Assembly: GCA_900472295.1 (NCBI GenBank)
Contig: UCIA01000007.1
Location: forward strand, 219,640-283,639
Reading direction: 5' to 3'
DNA from: Hyphomicrobiales bacterium
GTDB lineage: Bacteria; Pseudomonadota; Alphaproteobacteria; Rhizobiales; Rhizobiaceae
Length of the DNA: 64,000 nt
Shown here: positions 8,135 through 16,784 of the stretch, piece by piece
Position numbering within the stretch: position 1 is the stretch's first letter
How the letters are laid out: every line of letters starts with the position of its first letter
Made by a program: the position numbers and the translations under genes
Notes under the pieces: generated by a model
Database searches by the model: none
Told to the model about the DNA's origin: nothing
What the model saw: only the letters and a program-made list of their open reading frames with translations

Positions 8135-9019
8135 ATGTCCAGTATCATGACGAACGCCTCGGCGCTGACCGCGCTGCAGAGCCTGAACAACACCAACAAG
8201 CAGCTTGAAACCACCCAGGCCCGCATTTCGACCGGCTACCGCGTCGCCACCGCCAGCGACAACGCCGCCTACTGGTCGATCGCGACCTCGATGAAGTCCG
8301 ACAACAAGGCCAACTCGGCCGTGCAGGACGCGCTCGGCCTCGGCGCCGGCAAAGTCGACACCGCCTACACCGCCATCAATGACGTCAAGGACCAGGTCGA
8401 TCTGATCAAGTCCAAGCTGGTCACCGCTCGCGGCGCCAGCCAGGAAGACCAGCAGAAGATCGCGACCGAAATCAATGCCATCCAGGCGCAGATCAAGTCG
8501 TCGGTCACCAACGCCAACTTCGCCGGCTCGAACCTCCTGCAGAACGATGGCACCGCCGCGTCCGACCTGAAGATCGTTGCCTCCTACAACCGCACCGGCG
8601 CAGCCGTCACCATCGACACGATCGATGTCACGGCTGCCGACACGCAGGTTCTCGACGTGGCCGGCACGGGCGGCATCGTCGGCGGCCTGCTCGCCGCGGC
8701 GTTCTTCGATCCGAGCACCGCCCAGGTCACCGACGCGGCCATCGACACGGCACTGGGCAGCGTTGAAACCGCGCTTGCCAGCCTGTCCACCGGTGCTGCC
8801 TCGCTCGGCGCCGCCAAGTCGCGTATCGACACCCAGAAGAGCTTCCTGTCGAACCTGTCGGACTCGATCGACAAGGGCGTCGGCGCTCTGGTCGACGCCG
8901 ACATGAACAAGGAATCGACCCGTCTGCAGGCCCTCCAGGTCCAGCAGCAGCTCGGCATCCAGGCGCTGTCGATCGCCAACGGCAACTCGCAGTCGATCCT
9001 GTCGCTGTTCCGCGGCTGA
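8135..9019 (+). CDS. Flagellin 1
   Basis: This 294-aa flagellin builds the filament. The N-terminal D0/D1 region (MSSIMTNASALTALQSLN, RISTGYRVATASDNAAYWSI) and the C-terminal D0/D1 region (GVGALVDADMNKESTRLQ, QQLGIQALSIANGNSQSIL) are well conserved; the central variable region is short, as in rhizobial complex flagellins. It differs from the next flagellin at about 34 positions counted by eye, roughly 88 percent identity. Its own leader hairpin and a strong terminator make it a separate transcription unit. Rem is the likely activator by analogy with Sinorhizobium. Confidence 0.95.
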   Translation: MSSIMTNASALTALQSLNNTNKQLETTQARISTGYRVATASDNAAYWSIATSMKSDNKANSAVQDALGLGAGKVDTAYTAINDVKDQVDLIKSKLVTARGASQEDQQKIATEINAIQAQIKSSVTNANFAGSNLLQNDGTAASDLKIVASYNRTGAAVTIDTIDVTAADTQVLDVAGTGGIVGGLLAAAFFDPSTAQVTDAAIDTALGSVETALASLSTGAASLGAAKSRIDTQKSFLSNLSDSIDKGVGALVDADMNKESTRLQALQVQQQLGIQALSIANGNSQSILSLFRG

Positions 9020-9048
9020 TCTCTTCCCTTTACGACTGACAAAATCCG

Positions 9049-9085
9049 ATCGGGCCGCGCCATCAGCGCGGCCCGATTTCTTTTT
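9049..9085 (+). terminator. Rho-independent terminator of flagellin gene 1
   Basis: A 12-bp GC-rich stem (ATCGGGCCGCGC at 9049-9060 pairing with 9066-9077) encloses a five-base loop CATCA and is followed by TTCTTTTT. It lies 30 bases after the flagellin stop codon. Confidence 0.9.
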
Positions 9086-9184
9086 GCGGCTGTTGATTTT
9101 CACTTCAAAAGCCGGCCGATTTTGCTTTTGGCCAACGCCCGGAATGGCCTGTTTTAACACGCCATTAACCATATCTCGCTAGTC

Positions 9185-9196
9185 ATGGTTAACCAT
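9185..9196 (+). promoter_or_regulatory. 12-bp perfect palindrome upstream of flagellin gene 2
   Basis: ATGGTTAACCAT is self-complementary. It lies about 105 bases before the second flagellin start, and another TTAACC copy occurs at 9165-9170 (also at 7977-7982 in front of the first flagellin). It could be part of an activator site or simply belong to the AT-rich promoter. Confidence 0.35.
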
Positions 9197-9257
9197 ACCA
9201 TGGCGGGCAGGCCAGACGGTCGACGGGCTTGTGCCTACCCCCTGATGAAGTTGATCC

Positions 9258-9276
9258 GGCATGTGCGGGACATGCC
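9258..9276 (+). promoter_or_regulatory. Perfect 7-bp-stem hairpin in the leader of flagellin gene 2
   Basis: The arms GGCATGT (9258-9264) and ACATGCC (9270-9276) flank a five-base loop GCGGG. It ends 23 bases before the TTG start, just ahead of the GAGGGG ribosome binding site. The layout matches the hairpin of flagellin gene 1 although the stem sequence differs. Confidence 0.6.
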
Positions 9277-9299
9277 AGTTTTGAAGAGGGGTAAATATC

Positions 9300-10184
9300 T
9301 TGGCAAGCATCATGACGAACGCCTCGGCGCTGACCGCGCTGCAGAGCCTGAACAACACCAACAAGCAGCTTGAAACCACCCAGTCGCGCATTTCGACTGG
9401 CTACCGCGTCGCCACCGCCAGCGACAACGCCGCCTACTGGTCGATCGCCACCACGATGAAGTCCGACAACAAGGCGCTTTCTGCCGTGCAGGACGCGCTT
9501 GGCCTCGGCGCCGGCAAGGTCGACACCGCCTACACCGCCATCACCGACATCAAGGACCAGGTCGACCTGATCAAGGCCAAGCTGGTCACGGCGCGCAGCG
9601 CCTCGAAGGACGACCAGCAGAAGATCGCCACCGAAATCAAGGCCATCCAGGATCAGATCAAGTCGTCCGTCACCAACGCCTCCTATGCCGGCTCGAACCT
9701 GCTGCAGAACGACGCCGCCGCGACCTCCGACCTGAAGATCGTCGCCTCCTACAACCGCACCGGCACGACCGTCGCCATCGACACCATCGACGTCAAGGCT
9801 GCCGACACCCAGGTTCTCGATCTTCCCGGCACGGGCGGCATCGTTGGCGCTCTGCTGGCGGCGACCTTCTTCGATCCCAGCACCACCCAGGTTCTCCCGG
9901 CGGCTATCGACACAGCACTGGGGACCGTTGAAACGGCGCTCGCCAAACTGTCCACCGGTGCCGCCTATCTCGGCGCCGCCAAGTCGCGTATCGACACCCA
10001 GAAGAGCTTCCTCTCGAACCTGTCGGACTCCATCGACAAGGGCGTCGGCGCGCTCGTCGATGCCGACATGAACAAGGAATCGACTCGTCTGCAGGCCCTG
10101 CAGGTCCAGCAGCAGCTCGGCATCCAGGCACTGTCGATCGCCAACGGCAACTCGCAGTCGATCCTGGCACTGTTCAAGCAGTAA
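9300..10184 (+). CDS. Flagellin 2 (TTG start)
   Basis: This 294-aa flagellin is the same length as flagellin 1. Conserved ends include MASIMTNASALTALQSLN and NKESTRLQALQVQQQLGIQ, with most differences in the central region and the last three residues (LFKQ versus LFRG). The start is a TTG: the encoded MASIMTNASAL aligns exactly with flagellin 1 (MSSIMTNASAL), and GAGGGG lies about 9 bases upstream, so starting at the internal ATG would remove conserved residues. It has its own leader and terminator. Confidence 0.93.
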   Translation: MASIMTNASALTALQSLNNTNKQLETTQSRISTGYRVATASDNAAYWSIATTMKSDNKALSAVQDALGLGAGKVDTAYTAITDIKDQVDLIKAKLVTARSASKDDQQKIATEIKAIQDQIKSSVTNASYAGSNLLQNDAAATSDLKIVASYNRTGTTVAIDTIDVKAADTQVLDLPGTGGIVGALLAATFFDPSTTQVLPAAIDTALGTVETALAKLSTGAAYLGAAKSRIDTQKSFLSNLSDSIDKGVGALVDADMNKESTRLQALQVQQQLGIQALSIANGNSQSILALFKQ

Positions 10185-10210
10185 GCGAAACCCGCTTTTC
10201 CCTTTAATTG

Positions 10211-10244
10211 AAGGGCCGCGCCGCCAGCGCGGCCCTTTCACTTT
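10211..10244 (+). terminator. Rho-independent terminator of flagellin gene 2
   Basis: An 11-bp stem (AAGGGCCGCGC at 10211-10221 pairing with 10227-10237) with the five-base loop CGCCA is followed by the short T-rich tail TCACTTT. The stem resembles that of the terminator after flagellin 1, in keeping with a gene duplication that included the 3' end. Confidence 0.85.
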
Positions 10245-10260
10245 GTGGCTGTGTCTTGAA

Positions 10261-10305
10261 GCATGTCGTCGGCCCGGAACCGCTGCACACTTCCGGGCTA
10301 CATGC
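10261..10305. repeat. 45-bp intergenic palindromic repeat, family B copy 1
   Basis: The outer arms are GCATGT and ACATGC and the inner arms CCCGGAA (10273-10279) and TTCCGGG (10291-10297), around the spacer CCGCTGCACAC. The same 45-base plan occurs at 57627-57671. Such dyad elements are common between rhizobial genes. Confidence 0.75.
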
Positions 10306-10373
10306 TTATCATCTTCGCACAAGCTTCGCGGTCTAGTGTTCCCACGGACTATCATGCTGGGAGCGCTTGAATC

Positions 10374-12017
10374 GTGCCGGAACAGATCCAGAGCATCATC
10401 TCGAATCTCAAGGCGTTTGGCGTCAGGCGCCTCGTCATGCTGGCCGGCATCGCCGCGCTGGTGATGGCCGTCATCGGCATCGGCTCGGTCTATCTTAACC
10501 GCCCGGCTTATGAGACGCTCTATGTCGGGCTCGACCGCGCCGACGTGAACCAGATCGGCATGGTGCTTGGCGAAGCCGGCATCGGCTTCGATGTCGGCCC
10601 CGACGGCGCCTCCGTGCTGGTGCCGGCCGGCACTACGGCGCAGGCACGCATGCTGCTTGCCGAAAAGGGTCTTCCGACCAGCGCCAATGCCGGCTACGAG
10701 CTGTTCGATAATGTCGGCGCGATGGGCCTCACCTCCTTCATGCAGCAGATCACCCGTGTGCGGGCGCTGGAAGGCGAGATCGCCCGCACCATCCAGTCGA
10801 TCGCTGGCATCAAGGCCGCACGCGTCCACATCGTCATGTCCGAGCGCGCCAATTTCCGCCGCGACGAACAGCAACCCTCGGCTTCGGTGGTCATCCGCTA
10901 TTCAGGCATCGACGCGGAAAAGAGCGCCATGTCGATCCGCCATCTCGTCGCCGCCGCCGTCCCCGGCCTGTCGGCCGACAAGGTGACCGTGCTCGATTCC
11001 AACGGCAACCTTCTCGCCGCCGGCGACGATCCGTCCAACACCAGCGCTGCCCGCACGCTCGGTGTCGAGCAGACCGTCGAGGCGCAGATCGGCGACAACA
11101 TCCGCCGCGCGCTGACGCCTTATCTCGGCCCCGACAATTTCCGCGCCAGCGTCAAGGCCGACGTCAACACCGACACCCGCCAGACCGAGGAGACGATCTT
11201 CGATCCGGAATCGCGTGTCGAGCGCTCGGTGCAGTCGGTGCGCGCCAATGAGAACAGCAATCAGAGGCAGGCTTCGACCCCGGCAACCGTCGAGCAGAAC
11301 CTGCCGGAAACCCAGGCGACCAGCACCGACGGCCCGCAGACCTCATCGGAGAATGATCGCAAGGAGGAGATCACCAATTACGAGATCAACTCCAAGAAGA
11401 TCGCCACAGTCTCCAACGGCTATTCCGTCACCAAGATGTCGATCGCCGTCGTCGTCAACCAGCAGCGGCTGATGACCATCCTCGGCAAGGACGCAACGCC
11501 CGAGCAGATCGCCAAGCGCGTTGCCGACATCCAGAAGATGGTGGCTTCGGCCACCGGCTTCGACGACAAGCGCGGCGACATCATCGATGTTTCGGCAGTC
11601 GAGTTCATCGACGGGCTGGACGGCGAGGCGGTCGAGCAGCCGGGCATAATGGCATCGATCGGAACCCATGTCGGCACGATGATCAATGCCGGCGCCTTCA
11701 TCGTCGTAGTGTTCCTTGTCGCCTTCTTCGGATTGAAGCCGATGGCCACAGCGCTGACGGCACGGCCGACGCCGGCACTTGCCGGTCCGAGCTTCGACGA
11801 TGTCCAGCGTTCGCTGCCGACACCTGAAACCACCGCCACCGCTGAACCCCCACCGGCCGCGTTGCCCAATAGCCGCCCCGGCCCGACCCCGCTCGACGAC
11901 CTGCGCCAGAAGATCAGGCCTGCGCCGCAGGACAGGCTTGCCCGCATGGTCGACATCAATGAGGAGCGCACCGCGCAGATCCTGCGCAAATGGGCCGCCC
12001 AGGAAGCAGCAGTGTAG
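10374..12017 (+). CDS. fliF: Flagellar MS-ring protein FliF
   Basis: This 547-aa protein forms the MS ring in the inner membrane. It starts at a GTG. It has a first span at about residues 20-40, then the YscJ/FliF domain (YETLYVGLDRADVNQIGMVL, ALEGEIARTIQSIAGIKAARVHI), a long periplasmic part, a second span at about 440-460, and a C-terminal FliG-binding tail (LARMVDINEERTAQILRKW). Downstream, the FliH-like gene begins 3 bases after its stop and is followed by motB. Confidence 0.95.
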   Translation: MPEQIQSIISNLKAFGVRRLVMLAGIAALVMAVIGIGSVYLNRPAYETLYVGLDRADVNQIGMVLGEAGIGFDVGPDGASVLVPAGTTAQARMLLAEKGLPTSANAGYELFDNVGAMGLTSFMQQITRVRALEGEIARTIQSIAGIKAARVHIVMSERANFRRDEQQPSASVVIRYSGIDAEKSAMSIRHLVAAAVPGLSADKVTVLDSNGNLLAAGDDPSNTSAARTLGVEQTVEAQIGDNIRRALTPYLGPDNFRASVKADVNTDTRQTEETIFDPESRVERSVQSVRANENSNQRQASTPATVEQNLPETQATSTDGPQTSSENDRKEEITNYEINSKKIATVSNGYSVTKMSIAVVVNQQRLMTILGKDATPEQIAKRVADIQKMVASATGFDDKRGDIIDVSAVEFIDGLDGEAVEQPGIMASIGTHVGTMINAGAFIVVVFLVAFFGLKPMATALTARPTPALAGPSFDDVQRSLPTPETTATAEPPPAALPNSRPGPTPLDDLRQKIRPAPQDRLARMVDINEERTAQILRKWAAQEAAV

Positions 12018-12020
12018 ACC

Positions 12021-12638
12021 ATGGCATCGGCAGCACTTTTCGACCTCTTGCCGGACTTCGGCGCACGCACGCAGCGCCCCGGCCAGTCGCCGCTCGCGGA
12101 GCCGAAGCAAGATACGCCGACGCCGCAAGCCGACATCGGCGCACTCATCGCCGAAGCGGTAACCGACGCGGAAGCGGCCCTTGAGGCGCGCCTCGCCGTC
12201 GCCCATCAGGCCGAACTCGAAGCACAGCGTCAGGCCAGTGCAGACGAAGCAAAGGCTTTTCTGGAAAGTTTTGGTGGCGATGTTGGCGCAGCCGTTGCCG
12301 CGCGTATCGAAATTATGGAGGCGCAGGTCAGCGATCTCATCGGCGCCACCGTTGCTCGCATTATTGGCGGCATCGTCAGCGAGGATCTGCAGAAGCGCTC
12401 ATTGCAGGCGCTCGCCGGCACGATCCGCGAAGCCATCGGCGACAGCGAGGCGGTGCGCATTGCCGTGCGCGGGCCGCTCTCCTTGTTCGAGACACTGAAG
12501 GCTTCGCTTGGCCCACGCGCGGCCAATCTCGACTTCGTCGAGGCGGCCGGCTTCGACCTCACTGTCGCCATCGACGAGACGGTGTTCGAAACCCGTATTG
12601 CCGAATGGTCTTCCGCCTTGTCGGAGGCCCTGTCATGA
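12021..12638 (+). CDS. FliH-like export apparatus protein (probable)
   Basis: This 205-aa cytoplasmic protein has a disordered Pro-rich N-terminus (1-40), a long Ala/Glu helix (about 45-85: IAEAVTDAEAALEARLAVA) and a C-terminal domain with SEDLQKRSLQALAGTIREAI and FDLTVAIDETVFETRIAEW. That plan, helix plus a V-type-ATPase-E-like end, is that of FliH, the negative regulator and anchor of FliI. No other FliH candidate is seen in the window. Its position between fliF and motB supports a flagellar role. It overlaps motB by four bases. The assignment rests on architecture rather than on a strong motif. Confidence 0.62.
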   Translation: MASAALFDLLPDFGARTQRPGQSPLAEPKQDTPTPQADIGALIAEAVTDAEAALEARLAVAHQAELEAQRQASADEAKAFLESFGGDVGAAVAARIEIMEAQVSDLIGATVARIIGGIVSEDLQKRSLQALAGTIREAIGDSEAVRIAVRGPLSLFETLKASLGPRAANLDFVEAAGFDLTVAIDETVFETRIAEWSSALSEALS

Positions 12639-13993
12639 GTGTTGTCGAGGCCGCAGACGCCAGACACGAGATCATCATCGTGCGGCGCAACCACGACGGC
12701 GACGACGAGGGCCATCATGGCGGCGTCTGGAAGATCGCCTTTGCCGATTTCATGACCGCCATGATGTGCTTCTTCCTCGTCATGTGGCTGATCAACGCCG
12801 CCAACGAGCAGACCAAGGCCGCCGTTGCCAGTTACTTCAACCCGGTCAAGCTGGTCGACCGCAACGCCAGCCGCAAAGGCCTTGAAGACTTGGGCGACGG
12901 ACCGAGCAAGGTCGCACTGACGGCCGACGACCCGCAGGACAAGACCAGCAAGGTCGGACAGGACGGCGGCGCCGCCGCCGGCACTTCGGACAGGACGAAG
13001 TCGAAGGAAGCAGCGCCGAAGACGGATCTTTCCGACGAGCATCTGTTTGCCGATCCCTATGCGGTGCTGTCGGAAATCGCCACCGACACCGGCGTCATGC
13101 AGAACGTCAGCGAGAAGGGCGATGGCGGCGCGCAGAATTCCGGCCCGGCCACCGGCGCATCGGGCGGCCAGTCCTATCGCGACCCGTTCGCGCCGGATTT
13201 CTGGTCGCAGCAGGTGGCAGCACCTGGCGCCGAAGCCACCGCCGAGCGCAGCAAGATTGAAGGCGATCCGCTGAAGCCCGGCGACAAGGCTGCGAAGGAG
13301 CAAGTGGCGCAGGTGAAGGCGGTGCCGCCCGCACCGCCGCTGACGGCGGCGCCGCTTGAGCCGCTGGCGAAATCCGCATCCGACAAGCCGCTGACCAAGG
13401 CCGAAGCAAAGGCTGAAGCGAAGGCTGAAGCGAAAAAGGCGGAGATCGCAAAGGCTGAGGCCGGCGAGCCGCAAGACAGCGCCAAGCCTGAAGACAAGCC
13501 CGAGGTGGCGGAAAAGGCGCCGACGGCCGCTGCCGTCAAAGCCGCGGCTCAGGTCAAGCAGGAACTGGCCGACGCTTTCAAGCCCGGGGACAAATTGCAC
13601 GACGGCGTCTCCGTTGAGGCCACCGACAAGGGTGTCGTCATCTCGATCACCGACCAGCTCGATTTCGGCATGTTCGAGATCGGATCGGCGGTGCCGAGGC
13701 GTGAATTGGTGCTGGCGATGGAAAAGATCGGCCGCATCGTCAACGCCCAGAAAGGCACGATCAGCATCAACGGTCACACCGATGCGCGGCCGTTCCGCAG
13801 CGACACTTACGACAATTGGCGGCTGTCCACGGCGCGTGCGCATTCGGCCTATTACATGCTGGTGCGCGGCGGCGTCGACGAGCGCCGCATCACCGAGGTC
13901 GCCGGCTTCGCTGACCGCGAGCCGAAAATTGCAGCCGACCCGATGGCGGCCGCCAACCGCCGCATCGAGATCCTGATGGCGACCGACGGATGA
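12635..13993 (+). CDS. motB: Flagellar stator protein MotB
   Basis: This 452-aa protein is the peptidoglycan-anchored stator subunit. The single span (about 33-56) contains FADFMTAMM with the proton-carrying aspartate at residue 38. A long linker includes short Ala/Glu/Lys repeats near residues 255-275. The C-terminal OmpA/MotB domain (about 320-448) has INGHTDARPF and RRIEILM. The length well above E. coli MotB (308 aa) is due to the linker, as in Sinorhizobium. The start at 12635 overlaps the FliH-like gene, and the stop overlaps motC (ATGA). motA lies outside this window. Confidence 0.94.
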   Translation: MSVVEAADARHEIIIVRRNHDGDDEGHHGGVWKIAFADFMTAMMCFFLVMWLINAANEQTKAAVASYFNPVKLVDRNASRKGLEDLGDGPSKVALTADDPQDKTSKVGQDGGAAAGTSDRTKSKEAAPKTDLSDEHLFADPYAVLSEIATDTGVMQNVSEKGDGGAQNSGPATGASGGQSYRDPFAPDFWSQQVAAPGAEATAERSKIEGDPLKPGDKAAKEQVAQVKAVPPAPPLTAAPLEPLAKSASDKPLTKAEAKAEAKAEAKKAEIAKAEAGEPQDSAKPEDKPEVAEKAPTAAAVKAAAQVKQELADAFKPGDKLHDGVSVEATDKGVVISITDQLDFGMFEIGSAVPRRELVLAMEKIGRIVNAQKGTISINGHTDARPFRSDTYDNWRLSTARAHSAYYMLVRGGVDERRITEVAGFADREPKIAADPMAAANRRIEILMATDG

Positions 13994-15402
13994 GGCCCGC
14001 CGCCATCATCGGCCGCGCCGTCGGCCTGCTGCTGCTGAGCGTTGCCTATCCATGGGCGGCTTCTGCCGAGGACGGCCTGCAGCCCTATCAATTGGTGCGC
14101 TCGCTGCAACTGGTCCAGGACCGCATCGCCGCCGGCGACCATGCAGCGCTGCCGATGCAGGCCAAGCTGCTGGAAATGACCGACACCAGGCTGCGCGCCG
14201 CGGACACCGAGGATTTCAGCGACCCCAAGAATTTTCGCGCGCTGCTGGTCTACGGCATGAGCGGCGGCAACCCCGTCACCGTCGAAGCAGCCGTTTCGCG
14301 CGCCAAGGCCGACGCGCAAGACCTCGCTATCGCCAAAGGCATTGTCGACTATCTCAGCGGCCGGCCGGCCGCTGCGATCGAGGCGCTGAAACCGATCGAC
14401 CCGATGACGCTGCCCGCCGATCTCGGCGCCTTCCTGGCGCTGGTCAAGGGTTCTCTGCTCGCCACCGAGGAACCGGCGGCCGCACTTGCATTGCTTGACG
14501 ATGCCCGCCTGCTCAGCCCCGGCACGCTTGTCGAGGAAGCAGCGTTGCGCCGCTCGGTCGCCATTGCCGCCGCGCAAGGCGATGGCGCGCGCTTCGCGCT
14601 GGCCTCGACCCAATATGTCGAGGACTACCTCTATTCGCCCTATGCCAGCCAGTTCGCCGACGCCTTCGTCTCGGGCGTCATCACGCTGCACATGGCGATC
14701 AGCCAGGACAAGCTCGCCGACATCACAGCCATGATGGATCCCGAGCGCGAGAAGGTGATCTACCTGCGCATCGCCCGCCGCGCCGCGATCGACGGCTTCG
14801 CCGATCTGTCAGCCTACGCCTCGGCCAGGGCCGAACAGGGCCGCGACGGCATCCACAACCAGGATGACCCGCGCGCGCAACTCTATTCCAGCCTGTCCAC
14901 GGTGACATCAGGCACCATCGATGAGGTCCGTGCCAAACTCTCCAGGATCGATCGCAGCCAGCTTTCACAGAGCGACCGCGATTTGCTCGATGCCGCGCAG
15001 GCCGTGGCCGGCGAAGTGATCGCGCCGCCGGCGCCGCTGCCTGCCCAAAAACCCTCGCCGGCCGCGGCCAAACCGGAGCCGGTCAAGACAGTGGCCGCGG
15101 CAAGCCCCGATGAGCCTGAACTGCCGCTCGTCGAAGGCGCAATGCCGGAGCAGCCTGCCGCTGCATCCGACGGGACGGTCACGTCGGCACCCCAAGCGCC
15201 CAGCGAACCGCCCGTGAGGGCAAGCGCGCCCGAGACAAAGGCGCCGGAAGCACCGTCTGTCGCCGCTGCCAGCGATACCGCTGCTGTCGTGCCGGTATCG
15301 GCGCCCGCCGCTGAGCCAGCCGATCCCACCGACGCCGCCATGGCCAAGACGCGTCGCCAGCTCGATTTGATTGACCAGATGCTTGGAGCAGCTCCGAAAT
15401 GA
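13990..15402 (+). CDS. motC: Periplasmic motility protein MotC
   Basis: This 470-aa secreted protein has a signal peptide (about 1-26, ending ASAEDG), an alpha-helical body (LVRSLQLVQDRIAAGDHAAL, AYASARAEQGRDGIHNQDD) and a long Pro/Ala-rich stretch at about 345-445. In Sinorhizobium, MotC is a rhizobia-specific periplasmic partner of MotB needed for motor rotation, folded with the help of MotE, encoded here at 5409-5984. It overlaps motB and fliK by four bases each, so motB-motC-fliK form a coupled unit. Confidence 0.92.
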   Translation: MRPAAIIGRAVGLLLLSVAYPWAASAEDGLQPYQLVRSLQLVQDRIAAGDHAALPMQAKLLEMTDTRLRAADTEDFSDPKNFRALLVYGMSGGNPVTVEAAVSRAKADAQDLAIAKGIVDYLSGRPAAAIEALKPIDPMTLPADLGAFLALVKGSLLATEEPAAALALLDDARLLSPGTLVEEAALRRSVAIAAAQGDGARFALASTQYVEDYLYSPYASQFADAFVSGVITLHMAISQDKLADITAMMDPEREKVIYLRIARRAAIDGFADLSAYASARAEQGRDGIHNQDDPRAQLYSSLSTVTSGTIDEVRAKLSRIDRSQLSQSDRDLLDAAQAVAGEVIAPPAPLPAQKPSPAAAKPEPVKTVAAASPDEPELPLVEGAMPEQPAAASDGTVTSAPQAPSEPPVRASAPETKAPEAPSVAAASDTAAVVPVSAPAAEPADPTDAAMAKTRRQLDLIDQMLGAAPK

Positions 15403-16784
15403 CCACCAATGTTGGCCAGGCCGCGCCGGGATTTGCTCCGACGAATGCTGGAACGAAGCTGTCGGCGCCGAATGACAAAGGCGATGACAAAAGCTTCGGC
15501 GAGATGCTGCGCGGTGGTGAGAATTCGACGCCGAAAAGCCAGGGAGCGACCGAGACCGGTCCGCACAATCCGCGCTGGGCCAAACTCGTCCCGGTTGGTC
15601 CGGACAAAAACGAAACCGTACACACCGAGACGGGCAAGACGGCAGCGAAATCCGCTGCCGGAAAGGCCGCGAAAGATCACGCCGATGGTGGTCCGGACAA
15701 AGCATCCGCAGACGCCGAAATGATCGGAGAAGCCGCAGGCACACCGCCACTCCAGGATCATCTGCCATTGGTGTTGGCGCTGCATGATATCAGACATTTC
15801 TCGACGGTCAGGACAGGTGGGAACGGCGCACCAACGAATGAACAGACCGGGCAACCGGCGCTCGACGGCGAAGCGGCTTCCGCGCAGACGCCGCCTTTGT
15901 CGCTGAAGAAATACCGCGCGGCATCGGGCGTCGAAAACAGCCTCGACACGACGCCGCGATCCGAACGGGTCAAGGCCGCCGCGACCCAGGATAAAGGGCA
16001 AAAGCTGGACGCGATCGGACCCCAATCCGGCAAGCTGCCGCATCAGGACGGCGTGACGCTCTCTTTGCCGACGGACCAGACGGCAGGCGACGGCTCCGCG
16101 CCTGAGGCAAAGCGGTCCGCGCCAGTGTTGAAGGGCGTCGACGGCGCTCATTCCACCGCATCATCCACGCCCGGAAAACCGGCTCCGCCCGCCGGGCGCG
16201 TCGACATTGTCGCCGAGCAGAACTTCCCGACGCCGGCGCAAAGCCCGATGAGCCAGACGACTTCGGCTGTGATCGACGCGCTGGCTTCGGACAACGGCTT
16301 GCGGCAAGCGGTTTCGACACCCTCTGCGACCGCCCAGGCGGCCGGTTCTGTTGCCGTTCCGACACATATATTGAAGATCGAACTGCACCCGGCCGAACTC
16401 GGCATGGTCACCGCCAGCCTCAGGCTCGCCGGGGAGCAACTTTCGATAGAGTTGAAGCCCGAAACCCATGAGGCGTATCGCCGTCTCGCCAGCGATAGCG
16501 AGGCCATCATCAAGTCGCTGCGCGGGCTCGGGTTCGACGTCGACAAGGTCACCATCATGCAACCCTCGATAGCAGCCCATGCGCCAGCGCGCAGTGATGC
16601 AAGCAACTCCCAGCCGATGCCGCAAGGCCGCGACCAGTCGGCTTTTCAGCCCGGGAACTCGAGCGGCAACAATGCAGGTTCGGGCGGTCAGCACTCGGGA
16701 AGAAACCGCAATGACGATGCACAGGAATTCGGCCGCCCCAGTGCGCCTGCTCGCGAGCGCGCTGGCGACGATATGTTTATCTAG
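15399..16784 (+). CDS. fliK: Flagellar hook-length control protein FliK (formerly MotD)
   Basis: This 461-aa protein has a low-complexity hydrophilic N-terminal two-thirds, typical of the ruler part of FliK, and a C-terminal Flg_hook domain at about 320-390 (LKIELHPAELGMVTASLRL, LSIELKPETHEAYRRLASDS). FliK is secreted during hook assembly and switches export specificity. In Sinorhizobium the gene after motC was first called motD and later recognised as fliK. Its 3' end overlaps the next gene by 74 bases. Confidence 0.88.
   Translation: MTTNVGQAAPGFAPTNAGTKLSAPNDKGDDKSFGEMLRGGENSTPKSQGATETGPHNPRWAKLVPVGPDKNETVHTETGKTAAKSAAGKAAKDHADGGPDKASADAEMIGEAAGTPPLQDHLPLVLALHDIRHFSTVRTGGNGAPTNEQTGQPALDGEAASAQTPPLSLKKYRAASGVENSLDTTPRSERVKAAATQDKGQKLDAIGPQSGKLPHQDGVTLSLPTDQTAGDGSAPEAKRSAPVLKGVDGAHSTASSTPGKPAPPAGRVDIVAEQNFPTPAQSPMSQTTSAVIDALASDNGLRQAVSTPSATAQAAGSVAVPTHILKIELHPAELGMVTASLRLAGEQLSIELKPETHEAYRRLASDSEAIIKSLRGLGFDVDKVTIMQPSIAAHAPARSDASNSQPMPQGRDQSAFQPGNSSGNNAGSGGQHSGRNRNDDAQEFGRPSAPARERAGDDMFI

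Noticed and set aside
8054..10874. Minus-strand open frames of 372 and 561 aa opposite the flagellin genes and fliF
   Set aside because: They lie opposite conserved flagellin and FliF sequence and show only the Gly/Asp/Val-rich composition typical of antisense frames in high-GC DNA.
13380..13470. GAAGC-type short repeats in motB as a separate repeat element
   Set aside because: They encode the Ala/Glu/Lys linker of MotB, a normal variable region.
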